In this document: piece by piece, positions 31,428-39,879 of the stretch
How positions within the stretch are numbered: position 1 is the first letter of the stretch
Layout: the number at the start of each line of letters is the position of its first letter
Assembly (NCBI RefSeq): GCF_015689335.1
Contig: NZ_CP065053.1
Span: forward strand, 6,200,001 to 6,264,000
Direction: 5' to 3'
DNA length: 64,000 nt
From: Massilia antarctica
GTDB taxonomy: Bacteria; Pseudomonadota; Gammaproteobacteria; Burkholderiales; Burkholderiaceae_D
Translations under genes and position numbers: made by a program
The notes under the pieces: generated by a model
Seen by the model: only the letters and a program-made list of their open reading frames with translations
What the model was told of the DNA's origin: nothing
Databases searched by the model: none

Positions 31428-33665
31428 TCAGTGCGGCAGACGCGGCATGCCCGCAGCGGCCATCGCTTCGAATTCCTGCGCCGGCATCGGCCTGGCAAAT
31501 ACATAGCCCTGCGCGAAGTCGCAGCCGGCATCGACCAGCAGCGCGCGCTGCACCTTGGTCTCCACCCCTTCCGCCACCACTTTCAGTCCCAGCTTGTGCG
31601 CCATGACGATAATGGCTTCGCACAGCGCCAGGTCGCCCACATCGTTTTCCAGGGTGGCCACGAAGGATTGGTCGATCTTGACGTAGTCGATATCGAAGCG
31701 CTTGAGGTGCGAGAGCGAGGAATAACCCGTGCCGAAGTCGTCCAGCGCCACCTGCAGCCCCATTGCGCGGAACTGGCGCAGGCGCTCGATGACCTGGGCC
31801 GCCCCTTCGAACAGCACGCCCTCGGTGATTTCGATGACGATGCTGTGCGCCGGCAAGCCCAGCTCGGTCAGGTAGTCGAGCCAGCTCAGGTACAGGTCGG
31901 CGTCGTGCCGGAACTGCACCGGCGACTTGTTGACGCTGACCTGGAATAAGGGGTCGATACTGCGCTGCCAGCGCTGGACCTGCTGCGCCACCTCGCGAAA
32001 TACCCAGTCACCGATCTCGACGATGAGCCCGTTCGATTCGGCGAACGGGATGAATTCGGCCGGCCCCAGCAAGCCGCGCACCGGGTGGCGCCAGCGCAAC
32101 AGTGCTTCGGCCTTGTGCACGGCGCCCGTTTGCAAGGACACGATGGGCTGGTAGACGATCTCGAACTGGCCCAGCGCAATGGCCGTGCTCAGGTCGGCGG
32201 CAATGCCCTGGCGCGCCTGGGCTGCCTGTTGCAGGTCGGGTGTGACATAGCTGAACTGGTGGCCGCCCGCGTTCTTGGCGACGTACATGGCGCGGTCGGC
32301 GCGCTCGACCAGCTGGTCGATGTCGCGCGCGTCCGGCGGGTACAGGGCAATGCCGACGCTGGCCGACACAAACGCCATCTCGCCGGCGAGGTCGAACGGC
32401 AGGGCCAGCGCCGCGACGATGGCGTGGGCGATGCGCTCGACACTGCCGATATGGTCGAGCCCCGACAGGATCACCGTGAATTCGTCGCCGCCCAGCCGCG
32501 CCAGGGTATCGCTGGAGCGCACGCAACTGGCGAGGCGCCGGCTCGCTTCCATCAGCACCAGGTCGCCGCGCGCATGGCCGAGGCGGTCGTTGATTGCCTT
32601 GAAGTGGTCGAGGTCGATGAACAGCAGCGCCAGGAAGGCGGCGCCGCGGTCAGCCTTGCGCGTTTCATGGCGTAAGCGGTCCATGAACATGTGGCGGTTG
32701 GGCAAGCCGGTGAGCGCGTCGTAGTTGGCCTGGTGCCAGATCAGCTCGGTTGACTGCTTGTGCTCGGTGATGTCGGTGACCAGCGCCAGCGCGCCGAGGC
32801 AGACGCCGTCGGCGTCGAGGATAGCGCTGGTCGACATGCAAGTCCAGACCACCCTGCCATCCTTGCCGATGAAACGGTATTCGCGGGCGATGGGCGCACC
32901 CTGGGCGTGACCGGCGAGGCATTGTTCGAGCATGGCGATGCCGTCGTCGTCCATGAACGAGAGCAGCGGACGCGCCAGCATCTCTTCGATGCTGTAGCCG
33001 AGCATCCGGGCCATGCGCGGGTTGACGAAGGTGGTGTTGGCGGCGCGGTCGATCTCCCAGATACCCTCGCCGGCGCTGTGGACGATGCGGCGCAGGCGCT
33101 CTTCGCTGCGTTCGAGCGCGGCCAGCTTGCCTTCGGCGCGCTCGACAATGAGGCGGCAGGCCTGGCCGCTGCCGTCGGCGCTGCCGTGCAGGGTGACGTC
33201 AACGCCGCCCGCGTCCGGGGTGCGCAAGCGCATGCGGCAGGTTTCGCCAGTGCTGCTGTTGAGAGCGCGGGCGAAAAAGCCGTCGAAGTCGGGCAGGAAG
33301 GCCGGTACCACGAAGGTGCGGAAATGGTGCAGGCCGGGATTGGCGCGCGCTACGCCCAGCATGGTGGCGCCGACCAGATTGACTTGCAAAACGGCGCTGT
33401 CGAAGGCCAGCAGGAAGTAAGCGACGGGAGCGAGCAGATACAGGTCGCCGGAACGCGCCAGGTCTTGCTCGTGGCGCAGGCGGTCGATGGTGACGCCGCT
33501 GTTGTCGGTGACGGGCAGCGGCGAGGCGTTGCGGGCCAGCGCGGGCAAGGCGGCCGGCTCGCCGGGGTCGTAGGCAAAGGCGCCGCCAGGCAAGGCGTGA
33601 TCGGCGCGGCGGGCATGTGCGTGCGCGGAGCCTGTCTGCGCTGCCGGATCGTGATCGTTGTCCAT
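31428..33665 (-). CDS. PAS-GGDEF-EAL cyclic-di-GMP signalling protein
   Basis: This is a 745-residue cytoplasmic sensor. Residues about 60-180 are a PAS-like region. Residues about 190-310 are a PAS/PAC pair (RIVHSAGEGIWEIDRAANTTFVNPRMARMLGY...REYRFIGKDGRVVWTCMSTSAI). A GGDEF domain follows with an intact LGGDEF motif, then an EAL domain with intact AEALLRWRHP, DDFGTGYSSL and VVAEGVET motifs. Both synthase and phosphodiesterase sites therefore look competent. The start at 33665 (MDNDHDPAA) follows GAGGTGAG; a 14-codon longer version is less likely. No transmembrane segment is seen. Confidence 0.92.
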   Translation of the reverse strand: MDNDHDPAAQTGSAHAHARRADHALPGGAFAYDPGEPAALPALARNASPLPVTDNSGVTIDRLRHEQDLARSGDLYLLAPVAYFLLAFDSAVLQVNLVGATMLGVARANPGLHHFRTFVVPAFLPDFDGFFARALNSSTGETCRMRLRTPDAGGVDVTLHGSADGSGQACRLIVERAEGKLAALERSEERLRRIVHSAGEGIWEIDRAANTTFVNPRMARMLGYSIEEMLARPLLSFMDDDGIAMLEQCLAGHAQGAPIAREYRFIGKDGRVVWTCMSTSAILDADGVCLGALALVTDITEHKQSTELIWHQANYDALTGLPNRHMFMDRLRHETRKADRGAAFLALLFIDLDHFKAINDRLGHARGDLVLMEASRRLASCVRSSDTLARLGGDEFTVILSGLDHIGSVERIAHAIVAALALPFDLAGEMAFVSASVGIALYPPDARDIDQLVERADRAMYVAKNAGGHQFSYVTPDLQQAAQARQGIAADLSTAIALGQFEIVYQPIVSLQTGAVHKAEALLRWRHPVRGLLGPAEFIPFAESNGLIVEIGDWVFREVAQQVQRWQRSIDPLFQVSVNKSPVQFRHDADLYLSWLDYLTELGLPAHSIVIEITEGVLFEGAAQVIERLRQFRAMGLQVALDDFGTGYSSLSHLKRFDIDYVKIDQSFVATLENDVGDLALCEAIIVMAHKLGLKVVAEGVETKVQRALLVDAGCDFAQGYVFARPMPAQEFEAMAAAGMPRLPH

Positions 33666-33832
33666 CTCACCTCGCACACATTGCACACGCCAGCGGACAC
33701 CTGCCACACCGGCACGCGGCGGCGCACAACGGCGAGGGAAGCACTGTGCACAAGACTAGCATGGGCGCGGGCGCCATGTCGAGCGCCACCACCGATCGCG
33801 CGCGCCGCAGATTCGCGAACGCGGCAATCCGG

Positions 33833-34504
33833 TTAGCGGTGCGCGCGGTTCAGGCGCCGTTCGAGATAGCGCTGCAGCGCCTCGAACAGCAAGCTCAGGC
33901 ACCAGTAAATCAGGGCCGCCGTCATATACAGCGGCAAGGGATTGGCGCTGCCGGCGACCGCTTCCTTGGTCGCAAGCATGAGCTCGCTAATGGTGACGAC
34001 CGAGACCAGCGAGGTATCCTTGATCAGGCTGATCAAGGTGTTGCTCATCGACGGCACGGCCACGCGCAGCGCTTGCGGCAGCACCACGTGGTACAGGGTG
34101 GACCAGTAACCGAGCCCCAGGCTGAAGCTGGCGCGCCACTGGCCCTGGCTGACGCCCAGCACGGCGCCGCGCAGGCTCTCCGACAGGAAAGCGCCGGCAT
34201 TGAGCGACAGCGCCAGCACCCCGGCCACCACCGGCGGGAAGTCGATGCCGATGCTGGGCAACCAGTAATAGATGACGTACAGCTGCACCAGCAGAGGCGT
34301 GCCGCGCATCGCGCTCACATACAGTTGGGCCGGCGCGCGCACCAGCTTCCAGCGCGACAGGCGCATCAGGGCCGTGGGAAAGCCCAGGGCCAGCCCGCCG
34401 ACCATCGAGGCCAGCGCAAAGATCACCGTGTAGCCGGTGCCCTTGAGCATCGAGGGCGCGGCATCGCGCAAGAGTTCGGCCAGCGCGCTCCAATCCATCG
34501 GCAT
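33833..34504 (-). CDS. Polar amino-acid ABC permease (cystine TcyB/YecS-like)
   Basis: This 223-residue inner-membrane permease has about five helices. The EAA-type cytoplasmic loop is at ESLRGAVLGVSQGQWRASFSLG, and the SLIKDTSLVSVVTISELMLATKEAV segment is characteristic of cystine and polar amino-acid permeases. The upstream binding-protein gene ends 9 bp before the start, so they form one operon. No ATP-binding subunit gene is adjacent. Confidence 0.9.
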   Translation of the reverse strand: MPMDWSALAELLRDAAPSMLKGTGYTVIFALASMVGGLALGFPTALMRLSRWKLVRAPAQLYVSAMRGTPLLVQLYVIYYWLPSIGIDFPPVVAGVLALSLNAGAFLSESLRGAVLGVSQGQWRASFSLGLGYWSTLYHVVLPQALRVAVPSMSNTLISLIKDTSLVSVVTISELMLATKEAVAGSANPLPLYMTAALIYWCLSLLFEALQRYLERRLNRAHR

Positions 34505-34513
34505 CGGCCCGAA

Positions 34514-35323
34514 TCAGGGCTGCGCGGCCGGGCGGCTGACGTCGCTGCCGAACCATTTGAGCGAGATCGTCTTGAGGCTGCCGTCGGCCTGGGCCGCGGC
34601 CAGCGCCTTGTTCAGGGCGGCCTTGAGCTCTGGATTGCCCTTGCGCACAGGAATGCCCATGCGCTCGACATTGCCGACCCGCGCGCCAGCCTGGATCGGC
34701 AGCCTGGAGTGATTGAGCAGGTAAGCCACCATCAGGCTATCGTTGAGGGCGGCGTCGATGCGGCCGAAAGCGAGGTCCTGCAAGGTTTCCGGCGCGGCCG
34801 GATAGCTGCGCACATCGATGCCGGGCACGGCCTTGGCCTGCTGTTCGTAGACGCTGCCCTGCCCCACGCCCAGTTTTTTGCCCTTGAGGTCGGCCAGGGC
34901 GGCGTACGATGCCTTTTCATTCTTGCGCACGATCAGTTGCGGATTCGAATAGGTATACGGCTCGGAAAAGTCGAAGGTTTGCTCGCGCTTGGGATTGATG
35001 CCCACCTGGCTGACGACCACATCGAACTTGCCGGCCGCAAGCCCGGCCAGGATGGCGCTCCACTCGGTGGTGATGAATTCGGGCTTCAGGCCCATGCGCG
35101 CCGCCAGCAAGGTGGCGACGTCGACGTCGTAGCCAGCCAGCTGGTTGGTCTTCAAGTCCTTGAAGTTAAATGGCGGATACGTGCCTTCCATGGCGATTTT
35201 CAAGGTGCCGCGCGCCTTGGCGCCGGCAAGCAGGTCGGCGCCGGCGGCCGGCATGGCCAGGGCGGCGCCGATCAGAACAAGGCTCAGGGTCAGGGTCAGG
35301 CGGCGACGGGGCTGGATAGGCAT
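34514..35323 (-). CDS. Periplasmic amino-acid-binding protein (cystine FliY/TcyJ-like)
   Basis: This is a 269-residue solute-binding protein with a signal peptide (about residues 1-29, ending PAAGA). The binding-site signature MEGTYPPFNFKD (near residues 45-56), GYDVDVATLLAARMG and SQVGINPKREQTFDFSEPY are typical of cystine-binding family 3 proteins. It is first in the operon with the permease. The ligand is assigned from the FNFKD-type motif by family knowledge and is not certain. Confidence 0.88.
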   Translation of the reverse strand: MPIQPRRRLTLTLSLVLIGAALAMPAAGADLLAGAKARGTLKIAMEGTYPPFNFKDLKTNQLAGYDVDVATLLAARMGLKPEFITTEWSAILAGLAAGKFDVVVSQVGINPKREQTFDFSEPYTYSNPQLIVRKNEKASYAALADLKGKKLGVGQGSVYEQQAKAVPGIDVRSYPAAPETLQDLAFGRIDAALNDSLMVAYLLNHSRLPIQAGARVGNVERMGIPVRKGNPELKAALNKALAAAQADGSLKTISLKWFGSDVSRPAAQP

Positions 35324-35356
35324 GTAATCTGGAATGTTATGGAAAAGAAAAACAGT

Positions 35357-35773
35357 TTAGCGCGAATAGCTGGCTTTACGGTGGCGCCCGCCGAAATTGT
35401 GGCCGACCACGAGGGTGGTGCTGGCGACCAGGGTCGACAGTCCGATGATGAGCTGGACCAGTTTATCGTCGGGCAGCACCCACAATTGGCCCTGCGGCGC
35501 CTCGACCCCGGTGGCGGCCATGATCAGGGGCGCGATCCAGGCGGCATCGTCGTCGACGTCGAGAATGACGGCGTCGGCGCTGGTCTGCATATAGATGTTG
35601 CCGCCCTCGGCCAGGGTGAAGCAGACGCCATAGCCGGTTTCGTGCGGGGCGATGTGTTCGGTCAGGCTTTGATTGTGCTCGTCGATCCACAGTTCGACGT
35701 CTTGCGGGGTCTCGAGTACGGTCCAGGGGCGCGGGCGAAAGCGCGGCGCCGGCGCGGGTGTTTCTGAGTTCAT
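35357..35773 (-). CDS. Small protein with one C-terminal membrane helix, unknown function
   Basis: This is a 138-residue protein. Residues 1-85 are soluble and acidic (ETPQDVELWIDEHNQSLTEHIAPHETGYGVCFTLAEGGNIYMQTSADAVILDVDDD). A hydrophobic segment follows near 107-124 (LVQLIIGLSTLVASTTLVVG), and then a basic tail (HRKASYSR). AGGATG precedes the start. It lies 33 bp upstream of the binding-protein gene on the same strand, so it may share the operon. I do not recognise the family. Confidence 0.65.
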   Translation of the reverse strand: MNSETPAPAPRFRPRPWTVLETPQDVELWIDEHNQSLTEHIAPHETGYGVCFTLAEGGNIYMQTSADAVILDVDDDAAWIAPLIMAATGVEAPQGQLWVLPDDKLVQLIIGLSTLVASTTLVVGHNFGGRHRKASYSR

Positions 35774-35884
35774 TGCATCCTGAGAGTAAGCGTTTAACGG
35801 CGCGTATCGTACGGCATTTTCCAGCGCGCGTACATGGAACCAGTGTGCGCGCGCGAGGTCATAGTAGCGTTAACGGGAGGGTGG

Positions 35885-36097
35885 ATGACGAAGCACACCG
35901 AGAAAGTTCACCGGCCGGGCGATGGCTATCTGTCCGAATTCGAACAATTCATGCAAGGTTTCCTGGCGCAGCATCCGGAGGTGGAGGTGGACCGCCAGCG
36001 CGGCTGGGATATCTGGTGGGACCACCGGATCGATCTGGATGAGCTCGACAAGCAGCGTGAGAACGAGCTGCCGGTCAAGCCCTACGTGTACGATTAG
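35885..36097 (+). CDS. DUF3460 family protein
   Basis: This is a 70-residue acidic protein that matches DUF3460, a family I know mainly from Burkholderiales: YLSEFEQFMQGFLAQHPEVEVDRQRGWDIWWD. The start at 35885 (MTKHTEKVH) follows the strong site GGGAGGGTGG; the open frame extends 17 codons further upstream without one. The function is unknown. Confidence 0.85.
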   Translation: MTKHTEKVHRPGDGYLSEFEQFMQGFLAQHPEVEVDRQRGWDIWWDHRIDLDELDKQRENELPVKPYVYD

Positions 36098-36126
36098 CCT
36101 CGTTCATTGGTCACAGTGAATTTTTA

Positions 36127-36154
36127 TTGCAATTTAGAATTTTCACGGTAAGAT
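36127..36154 (+). promoter_or_regulatory. Sigma70-like promoter for the tRNA-like RNA
   Basis: TTGCAA (36127-36132), a 16-bp spacer and TAAGAT (36149-36154) form a good sigma70 consensus. The predicted start is about 7 nt on, at 36161, which is the first base of the acceptor stem of the tRNA-like sequence. Confidence 0.6.
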
Positions 36155-36160
36155 GAAGGT

Positions 36161-36245
36161 GCGCGGTTCGCTTATTTGGTAAAGCCCAGTCAGGAGTGTC
36201 TCAGACCGAATGACTGATAACCAGGTTCGATTCCTGGACCACGCA
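36161..36245 (+). ncRNA. tRNA-like RNA with aberrant anticodon region (possible tRNA pseudogene or novel stable RNA)
   Basis: This is an 85-nt sequence with acceptor arms GCGCGGT / ACCACGC (one mismatch), two linker bases, a D-arm GCTT-ATTTGGTA-AAGC with the conserved GG, and a perfect T-arm CCAGG-TTCGATT-CCTGG, then discriminator A. Between D- and T-arms are 35 nt that cannot form a normal 5+7+5 anticodon arm. Instead CAGTC (pos. 27-31) and GACTG (pos. 52-56) pair perfectly around a 20-nt loop. No CCA is encoded (ACTTC follows). The sigma70-like promoter starts exactly at its 5' end. It could be a decayed tRNA, or a tRNA mimic that is still transcribed. Confidence 0.5.
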
Positions 36246-36255
36246 CTTCATACGA

Positions 36256-36306
36256 GCCCGCCTGATTCCCGCCCGGTCACATCGACGAGCGGGACATCAG
36301 GGCGGC
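36256..36306 (+). other. Hairpin downstream of the tRNA-like RNA
   Basis: The arms CCTGATTCCCGC (36261-36272) and GCGGGACATCAGG (36289-36301) pair with one bulged base, with a 16-nt loop and further partial pairing outside. It could end or stabilise the upstream transcript. No T run follows. Confidence 0.4.
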
Positions 36307-36396
36307 GCCGCCAGCAACACACACCCCTCGAAACGCTTGCCGTCCCCTGGAGCGGCCCTTCATTCATCCAGCGCCTCCGAATTTCGATCGTCCCAC

Positions 36397-36418
36397 ATAT
36401 CAGGCGCCGCCCTGATAT
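36397..36418. other. Perfect 8-bp inverted repeat ATATCAGG-N6-CCTGATAT
   Basis: The arms are at 36397-36404 and 36411-36418 with loop CGCCGC. It repeats the ATCAGG and CGCCGCC words of the hairpin at 36256-36306. It is intergenic, about 120 bp before the small exported protein gene. It could be a regulator site or an RNA hairpin. Confidence 0.4.
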
Positions 36419-36540
36419 CGAACGGCCATGAAAGTTCGCCCGATTCTTTTGATCGGGAACAGGCCTCGCTTTGCACGTTTTACATAGGCTGAAATGCGCA
36501 CTCGTCGTGGTGAAAATAGCGATCCGAATGAGAGGTTGAT

Positions 36541-36798
36541 ATGAACAGCAGATTGACACTACTACTAGCATCCGGTTTATTCGTATGTGGACTGGCAAGC
36601 GCCGGGGCCGGCCCGGCAGCCCCTGTCGACAAGGACACGGTGAACTCAACAGCCAAAGAAAATCGTTCACCTGAACGCGATGCAATCAATGCTACGGTAT
36701 TCAAGCTTGCCATGCAGCTAGCCGCATTAACAAAGCGCACTGTTGTTAACGGAAGAATTCAGTCGGAGACAAGGGCGGACGACTTGGTTGGAACCTAG
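36541..36798 (+). CDS. Small exported protein of unknown function
   Basis: This is an 85-residue protein. Residues 1-22 are a signal peptide (MNSRLTLLLASGLFVCGLASA). The remaining 60 residues are hydrophilic (DKDTVNSTAKENRSPERDAINATVFKLAMQLAALTKRT). GAGAGG lies 5 nt before the ATG. No family is recognised. Composition is less GC-rich than its neighbours, which could indicate a lineage-specific gene. Confidence 0.55.
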   Translation: MNSRLTLLLASGLFVCGLASAGAGPAAPVDKDTVNSTAKENRSPERDAINATVFKLAMQLAALTKRTVVNGRIQSETRADDLVGT

Positions 36799-36921
36799 GA
36801 ACCAAGGGCAATGCGCGCGGTCTACTCGACCAAGCAAGATTTGCAAATGGAAAACTAAGAGCGTCCACCTTCACGCCATTGCACACGGCAATCAGCCGGC
36901 CCACATCCCTCGTCGCCAGAC

Positions 36922-37650
36922 TTAACCTTTCCAGGTACGCTTAAGTCCGGTATCGGCATGAATCCAGCCGCCGCGCGGCCCGGACCGATAATAGTACCCT
37001 ACCCCGCCCTGGCGGAAACTGCGCACCAGTCCGCCGAGCACCTCGGCATTGAGCCTGGCGATGCGGATATCGGCCGCCTTGCCTTCGATATGCAGGGACT
37101 GGCGCGCCGCCGGCACACCCGCTTCGCGCAGCTTGTCGTTCGATTTGGTCGTGCGAAAGCCCGACAGGATTTCCAGCGGCTCCTCGATGCCGTAGCGCGC
37201 AATGAAGGCCTGGGTGCCCCACAAGGTGTCGAACAGCTTGGGATCGATGGGCGCCGTTTCCTTGCCGTTGACGTCACGCATCAAGTGGCACAGCTCCTGG
37301 TAGGCCGAATCGATGACCTGGCCATCCTTCCAGTACAGCACCTTGGTTTTTTCGCCGCTTTGCGGACGGGTCATCGTCAGCACGCGCGGCTTGAGCCAGA
37401 AATCGAGGTCCAGCGCTTGTGCATCGAAAATATCGGGAGGGGGGGCCAACTCGGTTTCCGGAACTGGCGCGGAGGGCGCCGCCGCCCGCGCTGGCGGCGC
37501 CGGCTTGCCCGCTTTGGTAACCTGGACCGGCCGCCTGGGCTTGTCCGCCGGCGCCGCGCTCGCGCTGCCGCAACCGATCAGCGGAACCGAAATCATGCCC
37601 ATGGTGGACAGGCATAAGCCTTGATGTAAAAAATCTCTGCGCGTGGCCAT
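36922..37650 (-). CDS. DUF882 (YcbK-like) Tat-exported peptidase-fold protein
   Basis: This is a 242-residue protein with a twin-arginine signal (MATRRDFLHQGLCLSTMG...). A Pro/Ala-rich linker runs to about residue 75. A DUF882/M15-like domain follows, with the zinc-ligand motif SLHIEGKAADIR, the final metal-binding WIHADTG and the substrate-wall motif EILSGFRTTKSNDKLRE. The family is related to murein endopeptidases such as MepK (YcbK). It probably cleaves peptidoglycan cross-links; this is inferred from family membership. It stands alone. Confidence 0.88.
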   Translation of the reverse strand: MATRRDFLHQGLCLSTMGMISVPLIGCGSASAAPADKPRRPVQVTKAGKPAPPARAAAPSAPVPETELAPPPDIFDAQALDLDFWLKPRVLTMTRPQSGEKTKVLYWKDGQVIDSAYQELCHLMRDVNGKETAPIDPKLFDTLWGTQAFIARYGIEEPLEILSGFRTTKSNDKLREAGVPAARQSLHIEGKAADIRIARLNAEVLGGLVRSFRQGGVGYYYRSGPRGGWIHADTGLKRTWKG

Positions 37651-37718
37651 GACGAATACTCAGTAAACAAGGCGCACACTATAGCGCAAGCTTGCCGTGC
37701 GCACATGGCGCACGTGCA

Positions 37719-38246
37719 TTATTGCCCGGTACAGTTGCAAAAACGCTTGCGCGGGCTGGGGTCGCTCGTCTCGCAGGTGTTCAATTTCTTCCAGAAGAAG
37801 TCGCACTCCAGTCCGTAACAACTCTTTTCCTTGCCCGCGAGGATGTAGCCGTTGCGTTGGTAAAACTTGCTGGCGGTAATGGTACTGTTCAGGCGCAGCA
37901 CGCTCACGCCCCAGGCCCTCGCCTGGGCTTCCACGCCGCGCAGGAGCGCCTTGCCGACGCCGCTGTACAGCGCTTCAGGCAAGACATAGCACAGGGACAA
38001 TTTGCCGGCCTGGGTCAGCAGCGCCACACCGACGACGGCGCCGTCGCGCTCGGCAACCAGGGCATGGTTGGCCGGCGAGACGAACCAGCTCGCCACATTC
38101 TGCGGCGTCTTGTTGCCCAGCCAAGCCATCAGCGCCTCCGGATTGTGCTGGTGATCGGCCACGCAACACTCCGTAATCGAGCGGCGCAGGACGTCACACG
38201 CGGCAAACGCGTCTTCAGGCATAGCAATGCGAATCTCAATACCCAT
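37719..38246 (-). CDS. GNAT family N-acetyltransferase
   Basis: This is a 175-residue single GNAT domain. It has N-terminal IEIRIAMPEDAFAACDVLRRS, a central DGAVVGVALLT strand, the acetyl-CoA-binding segment LPEALYSGVGKALLRGVEAQAR, and C-terminal LRLNSTITASKFYQRNGY. The last 20 residues contain three Cys (CETSDPSPRKRFCNCTGQ), which is unusual. The substrate is unknown. It is divergent from the sulfate-binding-protein gene. Confidence 0.88.
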   Translation of the reverse strand: MGIEIRIAMPEDAFAACDVLRRSITECCVADHQHNPEALMAWLGNKTPQNVASWFVSPANHALVAERDGAVVGVALLTQAGKLSLCYVLPEALYSGVGKALLRGVEAQARAWGVSVLRLNSTITASKFYQRNGYILAGKEKSCYGLECDFFWKKLNTCETSDPSPRKRFCNCTGQ

Positions 38247-38479
38247 GTGCGATCACGATAGTCAATAACAAAGAGTAAAAGGAGTTGCTGCAGTCCAAGC
38301 GCAACACAACTATACCAAGAACAGGCGCGCACGCCTGTTGCGAATTCACCCTATCCGACCAGCCTACGCCGCCCGGCAGATGCTGCCCACGAAGAAAATC
38401 AAGGAAGCTTATGCGACACTTCCACGCTGGCCCCTTCTAAGCATATGACAAAACAATACTTCCGTTTTGGCTGCGGATT

Positions 38480-38507
38480 TTAGACCATGCGTCTTGGTTC
38501 CTACAAT
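38480..38507 (+). promoter_or_regulatory. Sigma70-like promoter of the sulfate-binding protein gene
   Basis: TTAGAC (38480-38485), a 16-bp spacer and TACAAT (38502-38507) lie 20 bp before the start codon. AT-rich sequence upstream (around 38440-38475) could hold a CysB site, but I see no definite one. Confidence 0.5.
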
Positions 38508-38527
38508 AGAAAGCCCAAGAGAACACC

Positions 38528-39544
38528 ATGAAAACAACATGCAATCGGCTTACCCGCCGGGCGATCCTGGCCCTGGCGGCCGGCATCGCCATCGTGCCGC
38601 TCGGCGCCAGCGCCGCCGATGCCCAGCTGCTCAACGTCTCGTACGACGTGGCGCGCGAGCTGTACAAGGAAATCAATCCGGCATTTATTGCAGAATGGAA
38701 GAAATCCACGGGCGAAACCATCACCATCAACCAGTCGCACGGCGGGTCGAGCAAGCAGGCGCGCTCGGTCGCGGACGGGCTCGAAGCATCGGTGGTGACC
38801 ATGAACCAGGCCAATGACATCGACATGCTGGCCGAGCGCGGCGTGGTGGCGGCCGACTGGGCCCGGAAATTTCCGCACAATGCGGCGCCATTCTATTCGA
38901 CCATGATTTTTTTGGTGCGCAAGGGCAATCCTAAACAGATCAAGACCTGGGACGACCTCGCCAAGCCCGGTATCAAGGTGGTCATTCCCAACCCGAAAAC
39001 GGCCGGCAACGGGCGCTATACCTACCTGGCCGCCTGGGGTTCCGTGATCAAGAAGGGCGGCACCGAAGCCCAGGCGCGCGAGCTGGTCGCCGGCATCTTC
39101 AAGAACGTGCCGGTGCTCGACGGCGGCGGCCGCGCGGCCACCACCACCTTTACCCAGCGCGATATCGGCGACGCCCTGGTGACCTTCGAGAGCGAAGTGC
39201 AGATGGTGCGCACCGAATTCGGCGACAACTTCGAGGTCGTCTATCCGGCCGTATCGATCCTGGCCGAGTCGCCGGTGGCGGTGGTCGACAAGGTGGTCGA
39301 CAAGCGCGGCGTGCGCAAACAGGCCACCGCCTACCTGAACTTCCTGTATTCCGAGGCCGGCCAGACCATCGGCGCCAAGCACTTCCTGCGCCCACGCTCG
39401 GAAGCGGTGGCCAAGAAATTTGCCGCCAATTACAAGCCGATCGCGCTATTCACGGTCGACGAAGTCTTCGGCGGCTGGAAACAGGCGCAGAAAAAACACT
39501 TCGACGATGGTGGCGAATTCGACAAGATCTACCAGGCAAAATAA
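38528..39544 (+). CDS. sbp: Periplasmic sulfate-binding protein
   Basis: This is a 338-residue solute-binding protein with a signal peptide (about residues 1-29). It has the sulfate/thiosulfate-binding signatures LLNVSYDVARELYKEINPAF, NQSHGGSSKQARSV (oxyanion contacts) and NPKTAGNGRYTYLAAWG, and ends KKHFDDGGEFDKIYQAK. No cysT, cysW or cysA gene is adjacent, so it must use a transporter encoded elsewhere. It is monocistronic with a clear promoter and terminator. Confidence 0.95.
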   Translation: MKTTCNRLTRRAILALAAGIAIVPLGASAADAQLLNVSYDVARELYKEINPAFIAEWKKSTGETITINQSHGGSSKQARSVADGLEASVVTMNQANDIDMLAERGVVAADWARKFPHNAAPFYSTMIFLVRKGNPKQIKTWDDLAKPGIKVVIPNPKTAGNGRYTYLAAWGSVIKKGGTEAQARELVAGIFKNVPVLDGGGRAATTTFTQRDIGDALVTFESEVQMVRTEFGDNFEVVYPAVSILAESPVAVVDKVVDKRGVRKQATAYLNFLYSEAGQTIGAKHFLRPRSEAVAKKFAANYKPIALFTVDEVFGGWKQAQKKHFDDGGEFDKIYQAK

Positions 39545-39554
39545 GCTTCCCCGT

Positions 39555-39579
39555 CGCTTGCGCCATCCATGCGCAAGCG
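39555..39579 (+). terminator. Terminator of the sulfate-binding protein gene
   Basis: A perfect 9-bp stem CGCTTGCGC (39555-39563) / GCGCAAGCG (39571-39579) has a CATCCAT loop and a short T-containing tail (GCCTTTCC). Confidence 0.65.
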
Positions 39580-39879
39580 GCCTTTCCTTCAGCCTCCTCC
39601 TCCCGTTCGCGCCCCCCTGCCGGGATCGGCCAGATAGCATTTCCGCCACCCTCATAGCATACGAGAAACTTTACTTTCTTGAAATAATTCAGGGACTTAC
39701 ACCGCTTTATTAAGGTGTTTATTGCGCTTGAGCTTGTTTTGCCGCGCACACGCTAGACATGGCCTCGCCTTTGATGCTATCGTGCCCCTATAGTAGTTGC
39801 CGTATAGAATTAACCCACCCAGCAGCTGCCGCGCTCCCCGCGCCGCCATCGACCCAGCCCTACTGCAAAGACCAAGCAC
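39580..39879. other. Intergenic region upstream of the PBP7-like gene
   Basis: About 300 bp, AT-richer in the middle. It contains a small hairpin, ACACC (39699-39703) / GGTGT (39714-39718), followed by TTTATT. Near the gene is a TATAGAAT-like -10 without a convincing -35. No open frame with a ribosome site was found. Confidence 0.5.

Noticed and set aside
36161..36245. Functional canonical tRNA
   Set aside because: There is no 7-nt anticodon loop with a 5-bp stem, an acceptor mismatch is present and CCA is missing.
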